In this document: one piece after another, positions 40,585-48,800 of the stretch
Position numbering within the stretch: position 1 is the stretch's first letter
Layout of the letters: every line of letters begins with the position of its first letter
NCBI GenBank assembly: GCA_943737045.1
Contig: CALSFV010000207.1
Location: 1,241,501-1,305,500, forward strand
Direction of reading: 5' to 3'
Source: Parapristionchus giblindavisi
Taxonomy: Eukaryota > Nematoda > Chromadorea > Rhabditida > Diplogasteridae
Length of the DNA stretch: 64,000 bases
Position numbers and translations under genes: made by a program
Notes under the pieces: generated by a model
Told to the model about the DNA's origin: nothing
The model's input: only the letters and a program-made list of their open reading frames with translations
The model's database searches: none

Positions 40585-42168
40585 GTTACTAGACGAGCAA
40601 AGACGACGACGACTATGGGAGACGACAACATCGGCACAGACTTGACACAAGTCCGACCGCATGTGTGCTTTGAAGTACCATAGCACAGTTCTCGTCGAAT
40701 GGATCACCCATTCAATGGATGTAAACAATCCGAGCGAGAGGAGGATGGGAGGGGAGAGGAGGGGAGGAGGAGGAGAGAGGAGAGGAGAGGAGCAAGGGAC
40801 TGTGGAGCTGGGTACAATAAAATGTACACATGATCGTGCATCATCACGCTTAACGATGATCGATATCACTGACAAGTGTTGACAGACAGACAGACGGACA
40901 GGCAGATAGATAGATATATAGAGACAGACAGTCGCAACCACTCTCAAACCATCCCTGGCGCGGCATTTCCTCTGTCGATATCACGCTAACATATGCCACA
41001 GTAGATATCATACCTAGTGAATTCACGTCTCACTTTCACGTCCCTTGTCATATTCCACAGTCTTCAATTTCATTCGCTAATGACATCTCTAAAATGGATT
41101 TTAACCAACAAAAACAGTCATTTTGCAACAATCAATTAGGTGCTTCCCCACTTACCACTACGCTATGCATGACACTGAAAGAGTGGATAAAGAGATAATA
41201 GATAAACACCTTGATTTGATCTACCTTATGCGCAATGATTGATCCATATGGGGCATCGATGAACCCCTTCCCTAGCCTCTCTCCCTCTCTTCCTATCCCT
41301 TTGGATTTACACAGAGTCAAATCAATCTTGCTCTATTGATTACTTTCCAGGCTATTACCGTATGGTGTGGCAGAGTTCCCGTGTTGGGAAGCGCCTACTC
41401 GAAAGATTCATTAAGGCGGGAAATCAAAACAGAATTTCCGGACTTAGTTTTTTCAAAGGGGTTACTCTCCCTTTAAGCTCAATGCATTCGAGTCGATTAC
41501 TGAATTCGCAAAACTCACAAAAGTCCTAGGGTCTCTCTCAATCTATCACCCAGCCTACCCGTCAAATCTGCGTTTCACCAGTTCCATATCCCACAAAGGG
41601 CAACAGCAATGTCAATAGTTCATGGAAGCCACTCACAAAAGTCATGGGTCCGCATCAGCTTTTCCATCATCGGACTCCTCAGCCACGACGACGGCGACAG
41701 GTCACAGGAGCTGGACGATGATGACGTCATAATCGATGACGTCATCGTCGAGATTGACGGCGCCACAAAGACCGCTATGGCCGCCGCGCCCAACCACCAG
41801 AAGGGCCAGTTGAGGTCGACAGACATCTGAACGAGAAAGAAAATTGAAAAGTGAAACAAACTGCATACTACCCAAGCTACAGTACGGAACCAACAGTACG
41901 AATTTTGGTCTAGACCTAGAGCTATCTACCGGGTGCAACCGCCTACAGTAACCAACTACCGTACCCAACAGTACCACTTCTACCGAAACCAATCGCCTAT
42001 CGTACCCTACCGTACCTTCTCCGACGAGGTGGTGGAGGTCCGTCGTACCAGATGGACGTGGTGGTGCACATGATGACGTCGTCGTAGACGCCGTTGACGA
42101 TACGTCGTCAATGATGACCGGGACTCGCACCCGCTCCCGCTGCTCTCCTCACCCGAGGAGAACACCAT
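19894..42168 (-). CDS. skn-1: SKN-1, CNC-type (Nrf-like) transcription factor, 19 exons
   Basis: Master activator of detoxification, proteasome and oxidative-stress genes; in worms also an embryonic fate factor. Exons (minus): 42168-42016, 41826-41706, 33396-33315, 30587-30518, 30442-30329, 26084-25899, 23862-23764, 23552-23319, 23185-23083, 22990-22892, 22815-22757, 22640-22520, 21767-21619, 21221-21040, 20933-20722, 20455-20331, 20270-20183, 20099-20023, 19929-19894. Phases match: 769 aa. DIELIDVLWRADIE (from residue 181) is the DIDLID activation element. The DNA-binding end carries GRQSKDEQLAASHGLPVSAA, QLIRKIRRRGKNKVAARTCR and a short tail. As in SKN-1 the basic region lacks a leucine zipper. 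The middle is Ser-rich (poly-Ser near 276-353) with an acidic D/E run. Exons 1-2 encode the SKN-1A-type membrane anchor. A lectin gene lies in one intron. Confidence 0.94.
20183..20455 (-). other. skn-1: skn-1 exons for the CNC DNA-binding homology region
   Basis: Two exons (20455-20331 and 20270-20183) read PRRRGRQSKDEQLAASHGLP through SLTDQQKQLIRKIRRRG and join the basic-region exon at 20099-20023 (GKNKVAARTCRQRR). The spacing of the helical CNC part and basic region is as in C. elegans SKN-1. The protein ends soon after (YSNRH, stop 19896-19894) without a zipper, so it should bind DNA as a monomer as SKN-1 does. Confidence 0.93.
21383..21595. mobile_element. Interrupted MITE of the TTAAAGGGAGC family with nested tail fragment
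   Basis: CTACGCTCTCTCGCTGTTAG and AGAACAGAGAAATAGTGTGC match the elements at 8727-8859 and 34205-34347. The copy is split near 21443-21540 by DNA that, on the minus strand, ends in GGTGTATCAAATAAATAAAT, a LINE-like 3' tail. Lies in an skn-1 intron. Confidence 0.65.
21930..22092. mobile_element. MITE-like element, CATACGTGGGC ends
   Basis: Ends CATACGTGGGCGGGCATTGC and GCCCACGTATG are inverted. The interior has repeated AATCGGGGGGT blocks. A homologous copy is at 61445-61647. Lies in the 750-bp skn-1 intron. Confidence 0.7.
24281..24287 (+). promoter_or_regulatory. TATA box of the nested lectin gene
   Basis: TATATAA 63 bp before the ATG at 24350, inside an skn-1 intron but oriented for the plus-strand gene. 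The spacing suits a core promoter with a short 5' leader. Confidence 0.65.
24350..25233 (+). CDS. Secreted C-type lectin-domain protein, 6 exons, nested in skn-1
   Basis: Exons: 24350-24436, 24516-24608, 24680-24736, 24782-24875, 24927-25048, 25117-25233; phases match, 189 aa. Residues 1-17 are a signal peptide (ILSIFLLASAALAS). A single C-type lectin domain spans about 61-187: GWQLYKRHFYRFY, the first core Cys86 in AENFCRSLGGHLVSIEDE, the WIGL motif, a QPNEP loop, then Cys154, Cys173 and Cys183, giving the two conserved disulfides. The calcium/sugar site is partly altered: QPNEP resembles the QPD/EPN loop, but the usual WND is WFD. The protein is small, like single-domain nematode CLEC proteins of gut or epidermis, often linked to immunity (inference). 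It is transcribed from its own promoter against skn-1, within the intron between the exons at 26084-25899 and 23862-23764. Confidence 0.95.
25840..25890 (+). repeat. LINE-like 3' tail fragment
   Basis: CTTGCTGAAACATCTTCGCG then ATGTATGATAAATAAATAAG. The same sequence, with small changes, lies at 31027-31078 (minus), 33060-33122 and 58786-58852, always ending in TGATAAATAAA-type repeats. This pattern suits 3' ends of non-LTR retroelements, inferred from the tail alone. Confidence 0.5.
26085..30328. other. Large skn-1 intron region with a candidate cassette exon
   Basis: Apart from the exon-like segment at 27069-27203, no convincing coding DNA. A minus-strand frame near 28150-28290 faintly resembles the end of an immunoglobulin domain (YSLIVTNVRVAD) but lacks the closing cysteine pattern. 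Confidence 0.5.
27069..27203 (-). CDS. Candidate in-frame cassette exon within the skn-1 locus
   Basis: 135 nt bounded by CTATAG and GTACGG on the minus strand, open in phase 0-0 and encoding 45 residues (TKSFSILLFYRNPFDDST, MYIVAYDQIGGPQFLKV). It would drop in frame between the exon ending DPSLE and the one starting DIELID, extending SKN-1 from 769 to 814 aa. I recall no such segment in C. elegans SKN-1, where LE joins DIDLID directly. It could be an alternative exon, a constitutive lineage-specific insert, or an exon of an unseen nested gene. The coding look is good; the assignment is not settled. Confidence 0.5.
31027..31078 (-). repeat. LINE-like 3' tail fragment
   Basis: On the minus strand: CTTGCTGAAACATCTTCGCA then ATGTATGATAAATAAATAAA. 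Nearly identical to 25840-25890. Confidence 0.5.
32758..32903. mobile_element. Hairpin MITE, GGCCGTATGCA ends
   Basis: Left GTGGCCGTATGCAAGAAC, AACGGTTTTCC-type and TGACGTCA blocks are mirrored to the right end GTTCTTGCATACGGCCAC, around a central CGTAGGCGGAGG/CCTCCGCCTACG stem. Related copies are at 42446-42563 (same ends, GGCCGTATGCATGAAC) and, by core only, 12887-12997. Confidence 0.8.
33060..33122 (+). repeat. LINE-like 3' tail fragment
   Basis: TTGCACCCGAACATTTTGTA, then CTTGATGAAGCACCCTTGTG, GTGTATGATAAATAGGTAAA. It parallels 58786-58852 along its full length. Confidence 0.5.
34205..34347. mobile_element. MITE-like inverted repeat, TTAAAGGGAGC family
   Basis: CTTAAAGGGAGCGCAACCTC at the left and GAGGTAACGCTCCTTTTAAA at the right are inverted. 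The interior matches 8727-8859 (GTTAGAGAACAGAGAAATAA). Confidence 0.75.
36138..36600. repeat. 43-bp purine minisatellite, about 10 copies
   Basis: Unit GTTAGAGGAAGAGGAAGAGA plus AAGGAAGAGGAAAGGAGAGTAGA (43 bp), virtually identical for eight successive copies, then a lengthened copy and two or three shortened ones. Pure AG/CT strand asymmetry, so it could form triplex (H-DNA). Confidence 0.9.
37227..37408. mobile_element. MITE-like element, CATACATTTTC ends (copy 1)
   Basis: Starts CATACATTTTCATACCCTCA and ends GAGGGTGATGAAAATCTATG. The interior has repeated CGACCCACTATAT motifs and AACGATTTTTCTTAATCGAC. Four more copies lie at 56521-56704, 60564-60745, 62485-62872 and 63603-63760. Confidence 0.75.
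37618..37716. repeat. (AG)n tract
   Basis: About 100 bp of almost pure GA dinucleotides interrupted by AAAG. Confidence 0.9.
40557..40582. repeat. (TC)n tract
   Basis: Short pure CT dinucleotide tract in the large skn-1 intron. Confidence 0.85.
41554..41615. repeat. Dispersed repeat, CACCAGTTCCATATCCCACA family
   Basis: GCGTTTCACCAGTTCCATAT with flanks matches 15823-15880. Confidence 0.6.
41706..42168 (-). other. skn-1: skn-1 5' exons encoding an SKN-1A-type basic segment and membrane anchor
   Basis: Exon 42168-42016 (51 codons) starts MVFSSGEES and becomes very basic (RQRRLRRRHH). Exon 41826-41706 continues MSVDLNWPFWWLGAAAIAVF, a hydrophobic helix at about residues 57-74, followed by a Ser/Thr stretch. 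It ends in phase 1, which exactly fits the exon at 33396-33315 (TAC GAC AAG; DKMMFTPNYDD). In C. elegans the SKN-1A isoform likewise begins with an Arg-rich segment and a transmembrane helix that place it in the ER membrane. There is no sequence identity to claim; the match is by layout and phase. A competing reading frame in the first exon has no hydrophobic helix and soon stops. Confidence 0.7.
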
Positions 42169-43292
42169 GTATCGATTGATTGGGAACGATCAATCAATCG
42201 ATAATCAGAGATTACGGTAGTCTCCCGGATGGGAGAAGGGGATTGGGTGAGGGGGATTTGATGAAGTATCGATTGATTAGGAACGATCAATCAATCGATA
42301 ATCAGCGACTACGGTAGTCTTCCGGATGGGAGACTGATGGTGTAGTAGGGAAAGGCAGGTAGACTGTTGGGTAGTGTTGGTGAGATGTTGGTGAAAGAGT
42401 TGGTTGAAAGATCACTGGGAGAGATTCCTGTAATAGGATATTCAGAGGCCGTATGCATGAACGCCGGCAAACGTGACGTCCAAAAACCGTAGGCGGAGGA
42501 ATTTCGACAAACGCCTCCGCTTGTGACGTCACGTTTGCCACCTTTCATGGATAAGGCCCCCCGATCAACGGAAAAGAGGAAAGGAATATATGGGATATCG
42601 ATTAGAAGTATTGATTGATTGAGAGAGAAGACGGGGAAGAGAGACGCAGAGAGACAGAGGGAGAGCGGGATGCGGTGATCTACCAATCGTGCACGCTATA
42701 CTCTATTAGCACTACTCTAGCTTGCCTGCGCTCTCTCCTATTTGCATGCTCTCTCATCACGGTTAGAACTTTAGCTTGTCTGCGCTCTCGCCTATTACCA
42801 TTATCACGATGCTAATCACCCAAATAATGACATACTACTGCAACTCCAAAACACCAGGTTAATCATGCATAAGAATCTCAACCAACACATATCGATCAAA
42901 AGATCAAAGATCAAACCGAGCACAATACAGGTAATCGGCATGGGACCACAGTACCCATTGAGACTCACACAACCAACCAATCAATAAGTTAAATCGATAC
43001 TTTATACCGTAATCCTATACCACAAAGAAAGAGATAATCTGATGATTACTACTGAAAGAAATCGATAATTCATGAGATATGTACAAATACAATTGACAAA
43101 TCGAAACGAAGAAGAAAATCAATTAGCTGACCAACCAATCAATAAATGGCCGGTTACTGTACATTGTATACAATATCGATTGGGGGTCGGGGGGGGGGGG
43201 GGTAAAATGCGAATCATGGAGGTAGGTTGGGCACATGGGACAGGTACAAGTAGGCTACAAGGATGAGTGGGCAAACTACAAACTACAAATTG

Positions 43293-43325
<33 letters not shown>

Positions 43326-43898
43326 ATACTTATAATTAGTATATGAGAATCTATCGAATGGGTGTAACTATGTGGTGTGGCTGATTGGCTCTAGTCTAGT
43401 ATACATAATACAAGTGTTCTCTCCGTTTCATGTTTAAGGAAAGCAGAGGGAGAGGGACAGAGAGAGAGAGGGAGAGGGAGAGAGGGGAAGGAGAGGGAGA
43501 GGGAGAACAAGGAGAGGTAGAGGCGAGTTTTCCAGCGCTCGTAGTATATTCCTCGACCGTGTTCGTATTCACTCTCTCTATCCAAATCAGTTAAGAGTTT
43601 CACCATTTCTTGTCTCTCCCTCCTCTCGTCTTTTCCCTCAAAGTAGGTCAACCCTATTTCGCCACTCATTCACTTCTACAATCATAACAACAACATGTGT
43701 GAGACGGCGATGGCCACAAATTACTACAGTATACACCCTGTAGGGTACTACTGTAGTTCACTACTTATCATATCATCAGTATTCAGTTCAGCCACACTAC
43801 AAAAGTATTATACATAGGGATATCTCAGGGATTACAACAAAAGGACCAACATGGAAGGGGCGGGGCCAATAAAGTGGGCGGAGTCGCTCCGCCCACTT
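42169..43898. other. Spacer between bec-1 and skn-1 (same strand, 1.7 kb)
   Basis: No exon. It contains a direct repeat of GATTACGGTAGTC with the CGATTGATTGGGAACGATCA block (about 42170-42320), the hairpin MITE at 42446-42563, CT- and GA-rich tracts, GATCAAAGATCAAA near 42899 and ATCAATCAATAAATCAATC strings near 43300. It could be an operon spacer or hold the skn-1 promoter; the sequence does not decide. Confidence 0.5.
42446..42563. mobile_element. Hairpin MITE, GGCCGTATGCA family
   Basis: GGCCGTATGCATGAACGCCG and GTGACGTC at the left, GTGACGTCACGTTTGCC and ATGGATAAGGCC at the right, with a CGTAGGCGGAGG/CGCCTCCGCTTG core. A diverged relative of 32758-32903. Confidence 0.7.
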
Positions 43899-46800
43899 CT
43901 ACTCGGGATGCGCAACCATGGCCGAGGCCCATTTCAGGTTGAGCAGGAGGGCGCGCATCGCCCTCGTCCAGCGCTCCTCCGAGTTGAACTGCATCTTCAC
44001 CTGAATCGATCGATAATCAATCAATAATTTTATAATCAATCAATAATTTGATAATCAATCAATAATTCTATAATCAATCAATAATTGGATAATCAATCAA
44101 TAATTCCTCGTCATTGATTACCCCCTCATACAGTATCGCCAGAAAGTAATCGGACACTTTTTCATTTTTTTATAACTTTTGATCCAGGAAAGCAATCATG
44201 CTGATCTTTTGAGTCAATATAGAGAATTTATCAAGGAATATTACCATGATGTGTTGGTGTAATTATCTTGGTTAATTTTTGCGTAGTGATGACGCTACCG
44301 AAGTACACTTTTTTGAAAATTCCCATTTCTTTAGTGAAAAGCCCTGTTCTTCGGGAACACTGTGAGAGTGGTGACCCCCACTAGGGCTGTACAGTCAAAC
44401 AATCCGGAATGGCTCCGACTCCGATTTCAAGCTGTGGCATGATTGCAACTTTGACCTCCAAATTTCATAACTCAGCTTCTAGATGTGCTAACGACCCATT
44501 CTAAGTGCCAAAATGATGCTAGTGGCAAGTAATGCTTAGAGCCGGATTATGGTAGTCATAGCTCGCCATTCGCCCTCAGGGCATAAAAAATAATTTTTTT
44601 AGAAAGACTGATTTTGAGACTGTACCGTTTAGAGGGCAGGTCTTCTAAAATTATGGTTCCTGCTCATGCAGCTTAGCAATGTATCATACATTTAATTTCC
44701 TTATTTTGGTTTAGTTTCGATTCCTTTCAGACCCGCAGCAAAAGATATGCTTAGGTCAACTCGGTGCGCGCTCTTGCTCTTTCTCTCTTTCCGCTCTCGC
44801 CCCTGGGCCTCTATTGATGAAATCTCTTAGTTTCAAAGTACCAATGCATGTTAGAGATGTTCACAAAAGTTTTTACACTATTGCTAAACTTTGATCTTGG
44901 ATCTTTGTATTTTGATCTTTACTCGCTACAACCGAGTATACCTCAGCGGAACGTTTGCTGCGGGTCTGAAACGAATCGGAACTTAACCAAAATAAGGAAA
45001 ATAAATGTATGATACATTGCAAAGCTGATTGCGCAGGAACCGTAATTTTAGAAGACCTGCCCATTAAACGGTACGGTCTCCAAATCAGTCTTTCTAAAAA
45101 AAATATTTTTTATGCCCTGAAGGCGAATGGCGAGCTATGACTACCATAATCTGGCTCTAAGCATTACTCCCCACTAGCATCATTTTGGCACTTAGAACGA
45201 GTCGTTAGCACATCTAGAAGCTGAGTTATGAAATTTGGAGGTCAAAGTTGCAATCATGCCACAGCTTAAAATCGGAGTCGGAGCCATTCCGGATTGTTTG
45301 ACTGTACAGCCCTAGTGGGGGTCCCCACTCTCACAGTGTTCCCGAAGAACAGGGCTTTTCACTAAAGAAATGGGAATTTTCTATAAAGTGTACTTCGGTA
45401 GCGTCATCAATACGCAAAAATTAACTAAGATAATTACACCAACACATCATGGTAATATTCCTTGATAAATTCTCTATATTGACTCAAAAGATCAGCATGA
45501 TTTCTTTCCTGGATCAAAAGTTATAAAAAAATGAAAAAGTGTCCGATTACTTTCTGGCGATACTGTATCTCCAAAATCAAATTGCTTCATGAACGTTTCA
45601 TCATTGCTACTTACTATCCTGTTTGCCACTAATCAATCATCAGACTACAGTAACTCTTCTCAATCCATGGCTACCGTATCCCAAATAAAACAATCAATAC
45701 CCCGTACCGTATGCTCCATGTCTCCATCGACGAGCTTATCGCCCCTCATCTTGTGCGGCCACAGAATCGGCGTGCCCGTCTCCTGCATGCGCTCCTGAAG
45801 AGAGAGAGAAAAGAAGTTATTGATTGATCTTTGATCTCTGAATGAATTATCGATTGATCTTTGATCTCTGGATCGAACCACCGGATATCCCCTCACTCTT
45901 ACAGTATCCTCACAATGACTCACATCATCTACACATTCTGTAGTAGACCAGTCAGCATTAGCAATGTCATCAGCATCATTTTTATATAATATACATTATT
46001 ATTGTATAATACATACATTTTTACATAATACATGCATTATCCATCGCATTTGCAACATTCTCTGGTAATCTAATCATTTTTAATCATCATATTTTGTACA
46101 TTTTTTATATATAATACATATATTGTATCCTTTGCAGCATTCTTTAGCAACCTAGTCTAATGTCTAATCTCTCGTATCTCACACGTACAATACCAAAGCT
46201 ATCAGCCTATATCAGCCGTAAACAACTACTAGACTAGTCATAGCCGAGATAGTGGCTCTCACAAGCTTATACCATGCCCTCCTATCTCTCTATCTCTATC
46301 TCTATCTCTATCTCTATCTCTCCCTCTCTCTCTCTCTCTCTCCCTCTCCTTCTTTCGTTACTCTCAACACAGCCCACAACTCGAGACTGCAACAAAACAC
46401 ACAACCACAGACTACAGGCATAAGATGCACAGACTAGAAAGCACAGGGTAGAGAATGACAGGGGAACAGAAGACGGGGATAAGGTCAGAGACGCCAGACG
46501 AACAGACAAGTGGTAAAGGTAGACGGAGAGGTAGAGGTAGAGGTAGAGGTAGAGGGAGAAAAGGGAGAGATAGAGGGAGAAAATTGACAGGCAGAGGGAG
46601 AAAAGTAAGAGGCAGAGGGAGAGCAAGGAGAAGTAGAGGTAGAAAAGGCAGAGGTAGACGACCCCAACTCTGCCGTCTACAAACTACAGACTACCATCGG
46701 TGTTGACGTTTCTCTCTCACGTCGCCAATCTATGTAACAAAAAGCGTCTGGCCAAAAAGTAAAGGGAACATATATGAGTTATATTTATTTTTATATTTTC

Positions 46801-48211
46801 CCACCCATAAACGGGACGGTCGAGATAAGAGAAGAAATAATAAATAAAGGAATGTAAGGGATGGATTCATAGGTCTAATAGCTAGGTTATCGGTTTCCAA
46901 AATACGGTCAGGATATCCAATGTTTGTGAAATTTTGGTTCAAAATGCGGCCAGGCTAGGAACTTTGCAACATACTTTTCGACCTATGGGTGGATTTAATG
47001 GCCGTACATCATTTATGAACGAGATATTGGCTTTATTGTGCATAAAGTAATAATAAATAACATAATAAGTACTCTCAAGACAAATTATAGTGAGCTAAAA
47101 GGTATGGAAAATATAAATATCGAAGGGACACCCCGAGCAAATTTTACTCTCCGCGCTGGCAATACGCTCTCCGCTCTCGCGCACAAAGAAAGCGAGAGTG
47201 TGTGCGGCCAGAGCTTTTATGTCACTATTTCCCTGTTTCGTATATTATGATGGAATAAAGAAAGAAAGAGCGGGGGAGTTGCAGAAATAGCTCGAGGCGT
47301 ACCTTTAATGCATAAAGAAAGGGGGGGAAAGGCTGTGCGCAAACCGAGGAATTGTAGGGCAAGGCTATGCGCATTGGCATTTTTGTTTAGCATATTTGAC
47401 TGGAAATTTTTTTCCAATTTTTGCGAGGGAAGGCTATGCGCAAGGCCCCGCAAGGGAAGGCAAGGCTGTGCGCAAAAAGAATTCGTTTTCACGCGCCCAC
47501 CTATGCTTTAATGAGAGAGCAGGGGAAGATATTTGTCTAGGGGTTGGTTGAATTAAACAAAAGATATCGGAGAACATAATAAAGAACGTAGACATACATG
47601 GGCGGGGCGGGGTACCTGGAGCTCGGCTCTACAGGGGGCGTCCGAACGAAAAATGGCTAATTTTACAGGGCAGAGGTCGAAAAGTAGGTTATAAAGTACT
47701 AACAAGCCTGACCGGATTTTGAGCCAAAATTTCGCAAAAATCGAAAAACCTGACCGGATTTTGAGCCAAAATTGCACAAAAATCGAAAAACCTGACCGGA
47801 TTTTGAGCCAAAATTGCACAAAAATCGAAAAACCTGACCGGATTTTGAAAACCGATAACCTAGCTATTCGACCTATGTTACAGGGGTCCTTCCGCTTTTT
47901 CCCAAAAATTTCACCTAAACGTATATTTTACAGAGAGCATTCCACAAATTTTCGAAAAGCCCTAATTTTACAGGGGGGGGGGGGGGGGCACCCCCATGTC
48001 GACGCCCATGTATGAACGTAGAACAAGTGCCAAGAGCGAAACGCAAATCTGCCATGAAACGCACCCCGCGTGCATGTGCACGTTAAAGCAATTAGTAGAG
48101 CAAATAACAAAGTATTATTATATTTTAAATTAACCCTAATAGCTGATCAAACGACGACGAAGGAACAACCACTCAAGACCCATCGCTATGACACTCATAA
48201 AGAGTTTTGTC

Positions 48212-48258
<47 letters not shown>

Positions 48259-48724
48259 CAAATAAATTGATACCGAGATAGTGTTGCAAACGAGCGCGAG
48301 CGCCTCCATAAACAGGCATGCTCCTCCGTCCATATTCTTGTTCCCGAACGGCCTCCAGCTACCGTTCGCGTACCTGAAACCACTTCGGTTTATCGGTTAC
48401 ACATTATTAAGCAGGTTCATAAATAAATTTTTAAAGGTTGATTTTGGAATTATTGATTTACCGATTGGATTAAAGCTACTCCAAGAGAAAAATGGAGTCA
48501 GAACTATACAACCACACCACAGTCAGTATCACTACTTAAAGTACAGTACTCCCAGCAGCAATACCGTAACCGTAATACTACCGTAATACTCACAGTGGAT
48601 AGTCCTTGGGCTGCCGCATGCCGACGCGTTCCACGCTAAAGTACGAGAAGGAGGCGAGCGTGTGCAGCCGCACGCCCGGCAGCGTCGTCTTGAAGCGCTC
48701 CATCAGAATCTGCAGTAATAATAA

Positions 48725-48800
<76 letters not shown>

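Larger units (their letters stand above)
33397..41705. other. skn-1 intron 2, 8.3 kb, between membrane-anchor exons and body
   Basis: Separates the SKN-1A-specific exons from the shared exons. No further exon recognised. It contains the TTAAAGGGAGC-family element (34205-34347), a 43-bp minisatellite (36138-36600), a CATACATTTTC-family MITE (37227-37408), (AG)n and (CT)n tracts and long AG- or CT-rich runs (38150-38720, 40280-40600). Open frames in these tracts are low-complexity artefacts. A promoter for a shorter SKN-1C-like isoform could lie here, but I see no defining motif. Confidence 0.5.

Noticed and set aside
41702..42130. 142-codon minus frame through the skn-1 5' exons
   Set aside because: It reads through a splice donor/acceptor pair; the alternative frame gives an Arg-rich segment plus hydrophobic helix and fits the next exon's phase.
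44131..45565. Search for a transposase in the Tc1-like element
   Set aside because: The arms are mirror images with stop codons in all frames and the spacer is under 200 bp; no DDE protein can be encoded.
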